DNA of 58,769 bases from CAZMXS01 sp964570325 (GTDB lineage Bacteria > Verrucomicrobiota > Kiritimatiellia > CAIQIC01 > CAZMXS01): assembly GCA_964570325.1 (NCBI GenBank), contig CAZMXS010000020.1, positions 1-58,769 on the forward strand. The letters run 5' to 3'. This document shows positions 25,504 through 35,200 of this stretch, one piece after another (position 1 is the first letter of the stretch; every line of letters begins with the position of its first letter). The notes below the pieces were generated by a model that searched no databases, was not told the origin of the DNA, and saw only the letters and a program-made list of their open reading frames with translations. Made by a program: the position numbers and the translations under genes.

Positions 25504-26079
25504 TTACTTCGTCAGCAGATAGACCGCGATGGTGGCGCGCCAATTCGGACAAGCGCTAATCACCTTGCGACTGGAAAGGAAGATTCGTTTTTCGATTCGC
25601 GCACCCAAGGCAGCACTAAACTCGCCGAATTGTCCCAGCGTGATGGCTCGCTGACGCGGCTCACCGGAAGCCAGTGGATGTCCCAACCCATCGCCACATG
25701 CGGCGCGCCAGCGGGCGCGCCAATAACCGGCGTTCTCAAACGAAATCACGGCATGACGCCCAACGCGAAGCATTTCCTGAACCACAGGCGCGGGCTGGTT
25801 CAGATACGCGAGCGTCTGGCTGAGAATGACATAATCCAGTGCGTTATCGCGGTAGTCAGCGAGCCCTTCTTCGATATTGCCATGCCGCACCGACAAACCG
25901 CGGGCAATGCAGGCCCGGACATTATCCTCGCTAATCTCCACACCGCGCGCCGTCACGTTTTTTTCCGCAACCAGCCGCGCGAGCAATGCGCCATCGCCGC
26001 AACCCAGGTCCAATACACGGGTTCCTGGTTCAACCAGCGAAACAATCGCATCATAGTCTTGTCGTTCCCCATTCGGCAT
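25504..26079 (-). CDS. metW: methionine biosynthesis protein MetW
   Basis: The product is 191 residues from the ATG at 26079, which has GGGGAGAAG upstream; longer starts lack this. The methyltransferase-like fold is clear: RVLDLGCGDGALLARLV, ARGVEISEDNVRACIARGLS, IEEGLADYRDNALDYVILSQ, TLAYLNQPAPVVQEMLRVGR and HAVISFENAGYWRARW. MetW accompanies MetX in many bacteria and is required for full homoserine acetyltransferase activity. Here metX lies upstream on the same strand, though 323 bases away. Confidence 0.93.
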   Translation of the reverse strand: MPNGERQDYDAIVSLVEPGTRVLDLGCGDGALLARLVAEKNVTARGVEISEDNVRACIARGLSVRHGNIEEGLADYRDNALDYVILSQTLAYLNQPAPVVQEMLRVGRHAVISFENAGYWRARWRAACGDGLGHPLASGEPRQRAITLGQFGEFSAALGARIEKRIFLSSRKVISACPNWRATIAVYLLTK

Positions 26080-26402
26080 TCGCTTCTCCCCAGCCGACAC
26101 TCGCGGACTGAACACAATATGGATTGCGGCCGAAACGTCAATAGGTTTTACGGCGCCGGTTGGAGGCGCGACGAATCCGAGTTTTCCCAGCATCAAGCCG
26201 CCCCTGCGCTCCAAAGCGCCGTCTGGTGTGCGGCGGCGAATCCTCCGCGGGAGGATGGGATACCGCTCTGCCGAGAATGTGCAGCCCGCGATTCATGCTG
26301 TTCGGTGATGGATTTCAAGGGGAATACGAAAAGGCCTCCCTCCGGAGTCAGCCGGAAATGGCTTGCTGACTCTCCTGCGCCGCGCGCCACGGGCCTTGTC
26401 GT
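26080..26402. other. metX-metW intergenic region, 323 bases
   Basis: No gene is convincing here. The longest frames on either strand are short and overlap each other. A small inverted repeat, ATCCTCC/GGAGGAT, lies near 26240. The gap is unusually long for a metX-metW pair, so metW may have its own promoter, but I could not define one. Confidence 0.3.
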
Positions 26403-27581
26403 TCAGGCCTGACGGCGCAGCGGATGTTTCGCCGCGCCAGGGTGCGCGCCGTGGTGTGTGGCGCGCGCCGGCAGGTGTTCCCGGGCGACACGGGCAAGGA
26501 AATCGCGCGTCAGTTCAGCCAGGCGGTCATGCTCCAGCAGGAAAGCATCGTGCCCATAGTCGCTCTTGATCCCGACATAGGTCACGTCCACGCCGTTGTG
26601 CAACAGCGCGCGCACCATCTCCTCGGACTCGGCCGGCGGGTAGAGCCAGTCCGACGAATAACTGACCACGAGAAAACGCGCGCTGACGCCGTCGAACGCA
26701 TGCGCCAGGCTGGGCAGACCATACGACAAATCGAAGTAATCTATAGCCTTGGTGATATACAGGAACGTGTTCGCATCGAACCGCTTGGTGAAATTGTGCC
26801 CCTGGTGCTTGAGGTAATTTTCCACGCGGAACTCGGTGGCGAAATCGTAGCCATAATGCTCGCGTTCCTGCAGGCGGCGCCCGAATTTCTCGCGCATGGA
26901 TTTCTCGCTGAGATAGGTGATGTGCCCGATCATCCGGGCGAGCGCCAGGCCGGCGTTCGGCCGCGGCCCATCATAATAGTCGCCGTTGTGCCAGTGCGGA
27001 TCAGCATAAATCGCCTGACGGGCCACCTCGTTGAGCGCAATGCTCTGGGCCGAAACCCGGGCTGTCGCCGCCAACACGATCGCGCTTTTAATGCGGGCGG
27101 GGTAAGAAACGGCCCACTGCAGCGCCTGCATCCCGCCCATGCTACCGCCAGTCACCGTCAGCAACTGCTCAATCCCCAGGTGATCCAGCAGCATCCGCTC
27201 CGCCTCGACCATGTCCGCCACCGTGATCACCGGAAACGACAGTCCATAGGGCCGGCCGGTCCGCGGATTCACGGATGACGGGCCGGTGCTGCCCTGGCAC
27301 CCGCCGATCACATTCGAGCAAATCACAAAATACTTATCCGTGTCGAAAGCCTTGCCTGGTCCGATCGCGTTGTCCCACCAGCCCGGCTTGGCGTCCGCGG
27401 CCGTGTGGCGTCCCGCGGCGTGCGCGTCGCCCGAGAGCGCATGCAGGATCAGCACCGCGTTGCTCTTTTGCGCGTTGAGCGCGCCGTAAGTCTCATAAGC
27501 CAGCGTAATCGGCCCCAACCGCGCGCCGCTCTGCAATTTGAGTTCCTTGTCAAAGGTGACGAATTGAGTTTTAACAATCAT
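26403..27581 (-). CDS. metX: homoserine O-acetyltransferase
   Basis: The 392-residue protein is an alpha/beta hydrolase of the MetX family: ITLAYETYGALNAQKSNAVL, HALSGDAHAAG, GPGKAFDTDKYFVICSN and GGCQGSTGPSS. The nucleophile elbow is GGSMGGMQALQW, and the catalytic Asp and His fit VVSYSSDWLYPP and DYGHDAFLLEHD. It acetylates L-homoserine with acetyl-CoA for methionine synthesis. MetX and the succinyl-specific enzymes share this fold; the preference was not checked. Together with metW and metH the window encodes much of the transsulfuration-independent methionine route. Confidence 0.94.
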   Translation of the reverse strand: MIVKTQFVTFDKELKLQSGARLGPITLAYETYGALNAQKSNAVLILHALSGDAHAAGRHTAADAKPGWWDNAIGPGKAFDTDKYFVICSNVIGGCQGSTGPSSVNPRTGRPYGLSFPVITVADMVEAERMLLDHLGIEQLLTVTGGSMGGMQALQWAVSYPARIKSAIVLAATARVSAQSIALNEVARQAIYADPHWHNGDYYDGPRPNAGLALARMIGHITYLSEKSMREKFGRRLQEREHYGYDFATEFRVENYLKHQGHNFTKRFDANTFLYITKAIDYFDLSYGLPSLAHAFDGVSARFLVVSYSSDWLYPPAESEEMVRALLHNGVDVTYVGIKSDYGHDAFLLEHDRLAELTRDFLARVAREHLPARATHHGAHPGAAKHPLRRQA

Positions 27582-27626
27582 GGTGAAATCAGGATCAAGC
27601 GTAAGAATCAGCGGCCAGAGTAAGAG

Positions 27627-28913
27627 TTAGAGGCTGATATACCGGAAGCCCAAATCGAGCGCCTGCCGGCGCGGGAAAAAGTTTTTTACATCCACCAGCA
27701 CCGGCGTCTGCATCCGGGATCGGAGCGTGGCCAGGTCAACACCCCTGAAATCCTTATGGGCATTGATCAGCACCACGGCGTCAATATCGCGGATTTCGTC
27801 GAACGTCAGCGTGTCCAAACCAAATTGCCGCTTGATTTGGGCGGGGCTGACCAACGGCTCCCAAACGGAAACGCGCGCGCCGAAACCCTGCAGATAGGCC
27901 ACCACGTCAACCGCCCGCGTATTGCGAAAATCGGGCACGTTTTCCTTGAATGTCATGCCCATCACCCAAATATGCGCTTCCTTCGGCAGCTTGCCGGCGG
28001 CCAACAGTTCACGGATGGTCAACTCGCCGACATAGGCGCCCATTCCGTCATTGATCCGGCGGCCGGCCAGGATCACCTCCGGGTGATACCCGAGTTGCAG
28101 GGCGCGATGGGTCAGATAATACGGGTCCACGCCGATGCAATGCCCGCCGACGAGCCCGGGGTGATAGCGATGGAAGTTCCACTTGGTCGCGGCGGCGGCC
28201 AGCACCTCATCCGTGTGAATGCCGATCCGCGCGAAGATTTTCGACAACTCATTCATCAGCGCGATGTTCAAGTCGCGCTGGACATTCTCGATGACCTTGG
28301 CCGCCTCGGCGGTCTTGATATTCGGGGCTTGATGCACCCCGACCGGAATGATCGCACCATATACTGCGGCCACGCGCGCCAGCGCCGGCGGATTGTGCCC
28401 GCTAACCACCTTTACCACCGTCTTGATCGTGTGCTCATGGTCGCCGGGATTGACGCGCTCGGGCGAATAGCCCAGGTCGAAATCGCCCAGCTTGAGCCCC
28501 GACTCGCGCTCCAAAATGGGCAGGCAGAAATCCTCGGTCACGCCGGGATAGACCGTGCTCTCATACACGACCGCCATCCCCCGCTTAAGGATCTTGCCGA
28601 CAATCCGCGATGATGAATCCAATGGGGAAAGATCGGGATCCTTGGCCTCATTGACCGGCGTCGGCACGGCGATGATGATGAACGTGCAGCGCCCGAGATC
28701 CTTTGGATTGGCAGTGAAACTCAACCGCCGGCTTTTGAGCCGCCGCGGATCCACCTCCCCGGTGTGATCCCGGCCGGAGCGCAGCTCTTCCACACGTTCC
28801 TTCTTGATGTCGAAACCGACCACGTCGAACTTCTCGGCGAACGCCGCCGCCAGCGGCAGGCCGACATATCCCAGTCCCACCACTCCAATCACTTCCTTGG
28901 CCTTGGTCACCAT
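27627..28913 (-). CDS. UDP-sugar (HexNAc) 6-dehydrogenase, TviB/WbpA type
   Basis: The 428-residue protein starts MVTKAKEVIGVVGLGYVGLP, the NAD-binding Rossmann glycine motif. Further marks are IIIAVPTPVNEAKDPDLSPL, the STVYPGVTEDFCLPIL stretch, KTAEAAKVIENVQRDLNIAL and the catalytic cysteine in GGHCIGVDPYYLTHRA. The pattern VGGHCIGVDPYYL fits enzymes that oxidise UDP-GlcNAc/GalNAc-type sugars to uronates for capsule or O-antigen, rather than UDP-glucose dehydrogenase. I chose the ATG at 28913; a TTG at 28937 is less likely. It precedes metX by 45 bases. Confidence 0.9.
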   Translation of the reverse strand: MVTKAKEVIGVVGLGYVGLPLAAAFAEKFDVVGFDIKKERVEELRSGRDHTGEVDPRRLKSRRLSFTANPKDLGRCTFIIIAVPTPVNEAKDPDLSPLDSSSRIVGKILKRGMAVVYESTVYPGVTEDFCLPILERESGLKLGDFDLGYSPERVNPGDHEHTIKTVVKVVSGHNPPALARVAAVYGAIIPVGVHQAPNIKTAEAAKVIENVQRDLNIALMNELSKIFARIGIHTDEVLAAAATKWNFHRYHPGLVGGHCIGVDPYYLTHRALQLGYHPEVILAGRRINDGMGAYVGELTIRELLAAGKLPKEAHIWVMGMTFKENVPDFRNTRAVDVVAYLQGFGARVSVWEPLVSPAQIKRQFGLDTLTFDEIRDIDAVVLINAHKDFRGVDLATLRSRMQTPVLVDVKNFFPRRQALDLGFRYISL

Positions 28914-29022
28914 GGTGCACCATCCATTTCTGATCAACCGCGCCTTCTGTCAATAAGCTCATCCATCACGCGCTCCTGCTCGCCGCGCCGCCAGCGAGTG
29001 CGCGCTCATGCAAACCTGTATA

Positions 29023-29051
29023 CTCTATCCTATCAGGCTGGAACTGCCAAG
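29023..29051 (-). promoter_or_regulatory. candidate sigma70-type promoter for the sugar dehydrogenase
   Basis: On the minus strand TTGGCA (29046-29051) and TAGAGT (29023-29028) are 17 bases apart, in the gap between dnaG and the dehydrogenase. Five of six and four of six bases match the consensus. The predicted start is about 100 bases before the dehydrogenase ATG. Confidence 0.3.
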
Positions 29052-29107
29052 GCGCCAAGCGCATTGCGCTCGACCGCCAACCCAGCGGAGGATGCAATCG
29101 GCGGCCA

Positions 29108-30928
29108 TCACAGCGTTTGCATTTCCAGGATATCCTTGGCGGTGGCCCAGCCCTGTTGCAGCGCCTTGATATCCAAAGTGAGCTGCTTGAATTCCTGTTC
29201 CAGCGCCCGACGCTCCTCCGCCGCCGCACCCGCCAGCCGTTCCCGCAGCTTGGCGCGCCGTCGTTCCAGCGCATTCCGCCAGATGCGTAAAATCAACTGC
29301 CGCGCGCCATCCAGCGCGGTGATCTCGGTGCCCGCCACGCGCGCCGCGCTCATTCCAATCCGCGCGGCGAGTTGCACCGCCGCCTCGTTGGCGCTGTCCA
29401 GGTCCGCCACCAAAGTCCAGCCCGCCTCACCGACATGCGCCAGCATCCGCTCGATCAAGTCGCGGCAGACCGCATCGGTGATCAACTGGCGGGGCAGGTA
29501 TTGCCGGATTTCCGGCGCGGCCGCCGGGCAGTGCGCCAGAATTTCCGCCAGCGCGACCTCGTCCGCCGGATGCGCCGGCGCGGCGCTCGCCGCCGGCGCC
29601 GCCGGTTCGGCAGGGCGCGCGGCGCGGCGCGCCTGGCGCGTGAGATCCTGCCGGAGAGCCGACTCGGGAATCCGCAACGCCTGCGCGGCCTGCTGCACCA
29701 GCTTGTCGCGATAAACCGCTGTCGGCGCCCGACTGATCGTTTCCAGCAGCGCCCGCGACGCGCGCAGCAGGCCGGCCTCGGTCGAAATATCCTCGCGCGC
29801 GCGCAGGACCATCGCCTGAAACTCCACGATCGAAACGGCTCCGGCGAGCACCCGGCGAAAGGCATCGCCACCTTGCTTGCGGATCAACGTGTCGGGATCC
29901 TCGCCCGGCGGCAGCGCGGCAACCGCGACCCCCAGCTCGGCCGCCAGAAAAATCTCCGCCGCGGCCACCGCCGCCTTCTGCCCGGCGGCGTCGGCGTCGA
30001 GCACGACCACGACCGAATCGGCATAACGCTTGAGCAGATGCGCGTGATCCTCGGTAATCGCCGTGCCCTGCGAGGCCACGACGTTGGCCACGCCGGCCCG
30101 ATGGCAACGGATACAATCAATCTGCCCCTCCACAATCACCGCCGTGCGGCTGTCCAGTATCGCCTTCCGCGCCTGATCGAGCGCATACAGCACGCGCCCC
30201 TTGCGGAACAGCGCGGTCTCCGGGCTGTTGACATACTTCGCCGACTTCTCCTGCGGGTCCAGCACGCGGCCGCTGAACGCGATCACGCGCCCCATTTCGT
30301 CGCGGATCGGAAACATCAGCCGGTTGCGAAATCGGTCGTAGTATTCCGTTTTCGCGTCCGGCCGGTCGGACTTCAGCACCAACCCGGCCGCCGTCAGCAA
30401 CTTGGGCGTATAGTTCTTCTTGCGGCCCCACTCGAGCAGGCTGTCCCAGCGATCCGGCGCCTGGCCGATCAGAAATTGCCGGATCGTGTCGCCGTCCAGT
30501 TCGCGCTCCTGCAAATACTCGCGCGCGCGCACCGCCTCCGGGCTCGTCAGCAGGAACTTGTGATAAAGCTGCGCAACCTCTTCATGCAGCTTGTAGAGCG
30601 TTTGCTTGTCAATTCCATCGTCCGCGCCGGCGCGCCGCTCCTCCTCCAGCCGCACGCCGGCGCGCTCGGCCAGTATCCGAATGGCACCGTAGAAATCCAC
30701 GTGTTCGTGTTCCATGATGAACTTGAACACATCGCCGCCGACGCCGCAGCCGAAGCAATGAAAGATCTGCCGCTGGGGGTTGACGTTGAACGAGGGCGTC
30801 TTCTCCTTGTGAAAAGGACAAAGCGCCTTGAAGGTCGCGCCGGCGCGCTTGAGGGTTAGGTAACTGCCGATGACCTCCACGATATCGCAACGCAGGCGGA
30901 TGTCTTCGATGACCTGCTTGGAGATCAT
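29108..30928 (-). CDS. dnaG: DNA primase
   Basis: The 606-residue protein lays RNA primers for replication. The CHC2 zinc finger is intact: Cys37, His40, Cys58 and Cys61 (CPFHKEKTPSF and IFHCFGCG). The catalytic core includes RFRNRLMFPIRDEMGRVIAF and the TOPRIM motifs AVIVEGQIDCIRCHRAGVAN and DSVVVVLDADAAGQKAAVAA. The C-terminal 170 residues are helical and Ala-rich, as expected for the helicase-binding domain, though weakly conserved. The ATG at 30928 overlaps the cvpA stop by four bases. Confidence 0.95.
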   Translation of the reverse strand: MISKQVIEDIRLRCDIVEVIGSYLTLKRAGATFKALCPFHKEKTPSFNVNPQRQIFHCFGCGVGGDVFKFIMEHEHVDFYGAIRILAERAGVRLEEERRAGADDGIDKQTLYKLHEEVAQLYHKFLLTSPEAVRAREYLQERELDGDTIRQFLIGQAPDRWDSLLEWGRKKNYTPKLLTAAGLVLKSDRPDAKTEYYDRFRNRLMFPIRDEMGRVIAFSGRVLDPQEKSAKYVNSPETALFRKGRVLYALDQARKAILDSRTAVIVEGQIDCIRCHRAGVANVVASQGTAITEDHAHLLKRYADSVVVVLDADAAGQKAAVAAAEIFLAAELGVAVAALPPGEDPDTLIRKQGGDAFRRVLAGAVSIVEFQAMVLRAREDISTEAGLLRASRALLETISRAPTAVYRDKLVQQAAQALRIPESALRQDLTRQARRAARPAEPAAPAASAAPAHPADEVALAEILAHCPAAAPEIRQYLPRQLITDAVCRDLIERMLAHVGEAGWTLVADLDSANEAAVQLAARIGMSAARVAGTEITALDGARQLILRIWRNALERRRAKLRERLAGAAAEERRALEQEFKQLTLDIKALQQGWATAKDILEMQTL

Positions 30929-31563
30929 GGGGCCGGTTCGTCGGTGATAGGCGGCGGCACCCAACGATCGCCGGCCGGCTCATCCGGCGCGGTGGCGGAG
31001 GACCGCTCCGATTCCGTGGCCGCCGCGGCCGGAACGCGCGGCTCCGCGGCCGGCAACCGCAGCGCCGGATATTGAGTCGCCAGTTCGTCGTACATCGGGC
31101 CGAGGGTCAGGCAAACCAGCCGGCCGCACAACGACCGTTCCGCGACCTGCCGGCGCAGATAGGCATTGGGCCAAAGCCCGCCGACCAGCAGCAGGGCCGC
31201 CACCAGCACGGCCGCCTTGAGTGTGCCCGCCAACGCCCCGCCCCAAAGCTCCAGCGGCCCCTTGAACTTGAACTCCATTACATGCCGCAGAATGAAGCGC
31301 GCGACCGCCAGCGCAATCCATACGCCGACCAGCAACAGCACATACGCCATCGCCGGGGCCGCCTGCGGCCCCAGATGGGTATTGCGCTTCAGATAGGCGG
31401 CAAATGGGGCATAGTAATACCATGCGCCGCCGACGGCCAACCCCATGCTGATCAGGGCCGCGAGTTCGCCGGAAAGCCCGCGCTTGATACCGCGCACCAG
31501 GCCGATCACCAGCGCCGCCAGAGCCAGAATGTCAATCAAGTTGAACTGCGGCAAGTTGTCCAT
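30925..31563 (-). CDS. CvpA family membrane protein
   Basis: The 212-residue protein has four membrane segments, with the family start FNLIDILALAALVIGLVRGI-KRG and LWGGALAGTLKAAVLVAALL. A proline- and acid-rich cytoplasmic or periplasmic tail follows (about 165-212). CvpA proteins were named for colicin V production and are linked to envelope homeostasis; the mechanism is unresolved. AAGGAA precedes the start. Coupling to dnaG by the ATGA overlap is a notable pairing. Confidence 0.85.
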   Translation of the reverse strand: MDNLPQFNLIDILALAALVIGLVRGIKRGLSGELAALISMGLAVGGAWYYYAPFAAYLKRNTHLGPQAAPAMAYVLLLVGVWIALAVARFILRHVMEFKFKGPLELWGGALAGTLKAAVLVAALLLVGGLWPNAYLRRQVAERSLCGRLVCLTLGPMYDELATQYPALRLPAAEPRVPAAAATESERSSATAPDEPAGDRWVPPPITDEPAP

Positions 31564-31581
31564 GATGATTCCTTCACTAAA

Positions 31582-32124
31582 TCAGCCGCGCCGCCGGCGC
31601 GGCGCGCGCGCCCCGTCGCGGCCGATCGTCACCTCGCAGCCCAGCATCTGGTCATCCTCAAAAAGAAACCGGCCGACAAACCGCCGGCCCTGCAACATCA
31701 ACGGCAGCCAGACACGATCATCCGCCCACATCTTATGATAAGGGATTTCGTCCTCGCGAATCCAATGCGGGACCGCCTCGCCGGTTTCGACAGGCGTGCC
31801 CCGGCATCCGGTGGCGGTGAAAACATAGCCGTGAATTGAGTGGCCGTTGGTAAACTGGAACAGCAGTTCTCCGGCGGGCCTGACGCCGGTCGGCGTGACG
31901 CGCAACTCCTCCTGCACCTCGCGCACGGCCGCCTGGCGCGGCGTCTCGCCCGGGTCCAACCGCCCGCCGGGAGCGTTGATTTTGCCGGCGCCGAGTCCGC
32001 GCTTTTTATAGATAAACAGCAACCGGCGGCCGCGCCGCACAAACAACAGCGTCGCCCGCTCCACCGGCCGCCAGCGCGCCCAGTCAATATCGCGATAAGC
32101 GATCGTCTGCTTCAATTTCCGCAT
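31582..32124 (-). CDS. Nudix hydrolase, 8-oxo-dGTP diphosphatase-like
   Basis: The product is 180 residues from the ATG at 32124. The Nudix box is complete: GGRLDPGETPRQAAVREVQE followed by ELRV (GX5EX7REUXEEXGU-type). INAPGGRLDPGE and FYKKRGLG-like IYKKRGLGAGK match 8-oxo-(d)GTP diphosphatases of the MutT/MTH1 type. An alternative ATG at 32235 overlaps the metH stop by eight bases and would add 37 residues of low-complexity sequence outside the domain; I consider it less likely. The enzyme may sanitise oxidised nucleotides. Confidence 0.85.
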   Translation of the reverse strand: MRKLKQTIAYRDIDWARWRPVERATLLFVRRGRRLLFIYKKRGLGAGKINAPGGRLDPGETPRQAAVREVQEELRVTPTGVRPAGELLFQFTNGHSIHGYVFTATGCRGTPVETGEAVPHWIREDEIPYHKMWADDRVWLPLMLQGRRFVGRFLFEDDQMLGCEVTIGRDGARAPRRRRG

Positions 32125-32227
32125 GGTCGCATACTGTCCTGACTTCAACTCCTCATCCCGGCCCGCCCCGCGCGCCGGACAACGATCGGCCCAGCGGTCC
32201 GACCCGGCCCATGCGCGGCTCCTGGCT

Positions 32228-35200
32228 TCAGACATTAAAATACTTCGCCTGCGGATGGTGCGCCACCAGCGCGCAGGTGCTCAGCTCCGGAACCATCATA
32301 TAGTTCTCGGAAAGGGTGATGCCAATTTCAGCCGCGCCGACAAGGTCGCAGCAGATTTTATTCATTGCCAGGTCCGGACACGCCGGATAACCGAACCCGT
32401 AACGCGATCCGCGGTAATTCTGGACAATGTATCCTTGCGGGTCCAGATCGGGATCCCGGAAACCCCATTCGCGGCGCATCTGCGCATGCCAGTACTCGGC
32501 CAGCGCATCCGTGACCTCCACCGCCAGACCATGCAGCAGAAAATAATCCTGGTACTGCGCCTGGAACAACAATTGCGGATTTTCCTTCTCGATCGCGCCA
32601 CCCAGAGTTACCGCCATGAATCCCACCACGTCCGCGTCAGGCCGGAAAAAGCCGGCGACGCAGTAATGCGGCGGCTGGCGCTGCCGCGGGAATGTCAACG
32701 GGATTTCCACGCCGCCATCCGCGGGCCGAACAAACAGCGTCTCCGCCCAGGCCCGACATGGGAAATAACCGTAAGCCACCTGCGGTTTGAACAGGCCGCG
32801 CTCGCGCACCGCCTTTTTCAACGCCGCCAGTTTCGGATATACTTCATGGTCCATCAGCCGCTGGTACTCGGCGGCATCCAGCTTGCCGCGCCGATATCCC
32901 CAGCGGCCGCGGATCAGCGCCACCTCGTTCAACAACGGATAGACCGCCTCCAGGTCAATTTCCCTGACGATCCGGCGGCCAAGGAACGGCGGCGCGGGCG
33001 GCGCCAGGGAAAGATCAATCGTTGCCGGCGGCGCGGGCGGCGGCGCGGGCGGCGCCGGGCGTTGTCCCGGCAGCGGCGTCTTTTCCAAGCCGCCGCGTTC
33101 CGCCCGTTCGCGCATCCGGGCCAGACCGGCAAAGGCATCGCGGCAATAGACCACCGGCGCGGAATACAACGGCTGGCAGACTTCGGCCACGAAGTCCGGC
33201 GTGAGCGCCGCCCCGCCCAGCAGGACCGGCACGCGCACTCCCGCCGCCTCCAGCGCCTTCAAGTTTTCCGCCATCAGCGCGGCCGACTTCACCAGCAAAC
33301 CGCTCATGCCCAGCACATCAGCCTGGTGTTCGCGCACGGCGGCGATCATCTGCTCAACCGGAATCTTGGTGCCGAGATTGACCACTCTGAATCCATTGTT
33401 GGAGAGGATGATGTCCACGAGATTCTTGCCAATGTCATGCACGTCGCCGGCGACGGTGGCGATGACCAGCGTGCCGCGACCGGACGCGGCATCATCCTTT
33501 TGCATGTGCGGCTTAAGCAGATCCACCGCTCGCTTCATCACCTCGGCGGACTTGAGCACAAACGGCAGTTGCAGCACGCCATCGTTGAAAAGCCGGCCGA
33601 CTTCCTTCATCGCCGGCACGAGGATCTCGTTGAGAATGTCCTCCGCCTTGCGCTGGGTCAGCAGGGCGGGGATCACTTCAGCCAGCGGCGGAATCCGGCC
33701 CTTGATCACCGCGTCGGCCAACGCCGCCTCCGGCGGCCGGGTATCCGGACCCCTGGCCGTCTCGACCGCCGCGGCCCCCTCGAAGAACCGGATGAAATTT
33801 TCCAGCGGATCGCCGGCCGATCGGTCATTATCCAGCAGGGCTGTTGCGACCCGCGCGGCCGCGGCGGGAATCTGGTTGAGCGGCTCAATCGCCGCCACAT
33901 TGATGATGCAGGCGTCCATCCCGGCCTTCAGACAGCGATCCAGGAAAACGGCGTTGAGCACCTTCCGACCCTGCGGTTTGAGCCCGAACGAGATATTGGA
34001 AAGCCCCAACAGGACCCGCGCGCCAGGGATCTCCGACTTGATGCGGCGAATGGCAGCCAGCGTTTCCTTGGCCGCGTCGCGCAGCGATTCGTCGCCGCTG
34101 CCGATCGTGAAGGTCAGCGGATCAATGAAAAGATCGCCCGGCCGCAATCCATAGCGCGCGCCGAATTCCACCAGCCGCCGCGCGATCTGCACCTTGCGAT
34201 CCGCGGTCAACGCCATGCCCTGTTCGTCAATCGTCAGGCCGACCAGTCCGGCGCCAAAACGCCGGGCCAATTCCGCGACGCGGCCGGCCTTCTCCTCGCC
34301 GGCCTCGAAGTTAATCGAGTTGACCAACATGCGACCGCCGTACAGTTTCAGCGCCGCCTCGATCACATTGGCCTGAGTCGAATCCACCATCAACGGCAAC
34401 CGACATTCCGCGGCCGCGCGCGCGACCAGCAGGCTAATATCGCGCGCCTCGTCGCGGCCCGCGTAGGCGCAACTCAAGTCGAGCACATGCGCGCCGGCCT
34501 CCTCCTGCTCGGCCAGAATCGCAAAGGCGTCGTCGTACCGGTTCGCCAGCAGCGCGTCGCGGAATTTTTTGGAGCCGGTCGCGTTCGCGCGTTCGCCGAT
34601 GTAGAGCGGCGGCGGCGCCTGGGTTAAATCCACCGGGGCGAAAAGGCTGGCGGCCTGTTCCGGCGCCCGAACGGGGCGCGGCGGCGCAACCAATCCATCC
34701 ACCGCCGCGCGCAAGGCGCGGATATGTTCCGGGGTCGTGCCGCAGCAACCGCCGACGATGTGCAGGCCGACTTCCCGGGCCATCCGCCCGAGCACGGCGG
34801 CAAACTCCGGCGGCTGGAGTGGATATACGGCGCCGCCCGCTTGCATGACCGGCAATCCGGCGTTGGGCATACAGGCGATGAACCCGGGCCAGTTTTGCGC
34901 CAGATAATCCAGATGGATACGCATCGCCTCGGGGCCGGTGGCGCAGTTGAGACCGAGCGCGTGGATCGGGAACGGGGCCAGCGCGGCCACCACCGCCGCA
35001 ATGTTCGAGCCGATCAACAGGGTCCCGGTTTGTTCGACGGTGACCGAAACATAGAGCAGCTTATCCGAGCGCGCGCCAAGCACCTTGTCAAAGGCGACCA
35101 GGCCGGCCTTGATTTGCAACAGATCCTGGCAAGTTTCCAGCAAGATCGCATCCGCTCCGCCCTCCGCGAGCCCCTGGATCTGGACCTGAAGCGCGTCGCA

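Noticed and set aside
32123..34627. Plus-strand frame of 834 codons opposite metH
   Set aside because: The minus-strand MetH is complete with all catalytic motifs. The antisense frame is Arg, His and Gln rich, a shadow produced by GC-biased third positions.
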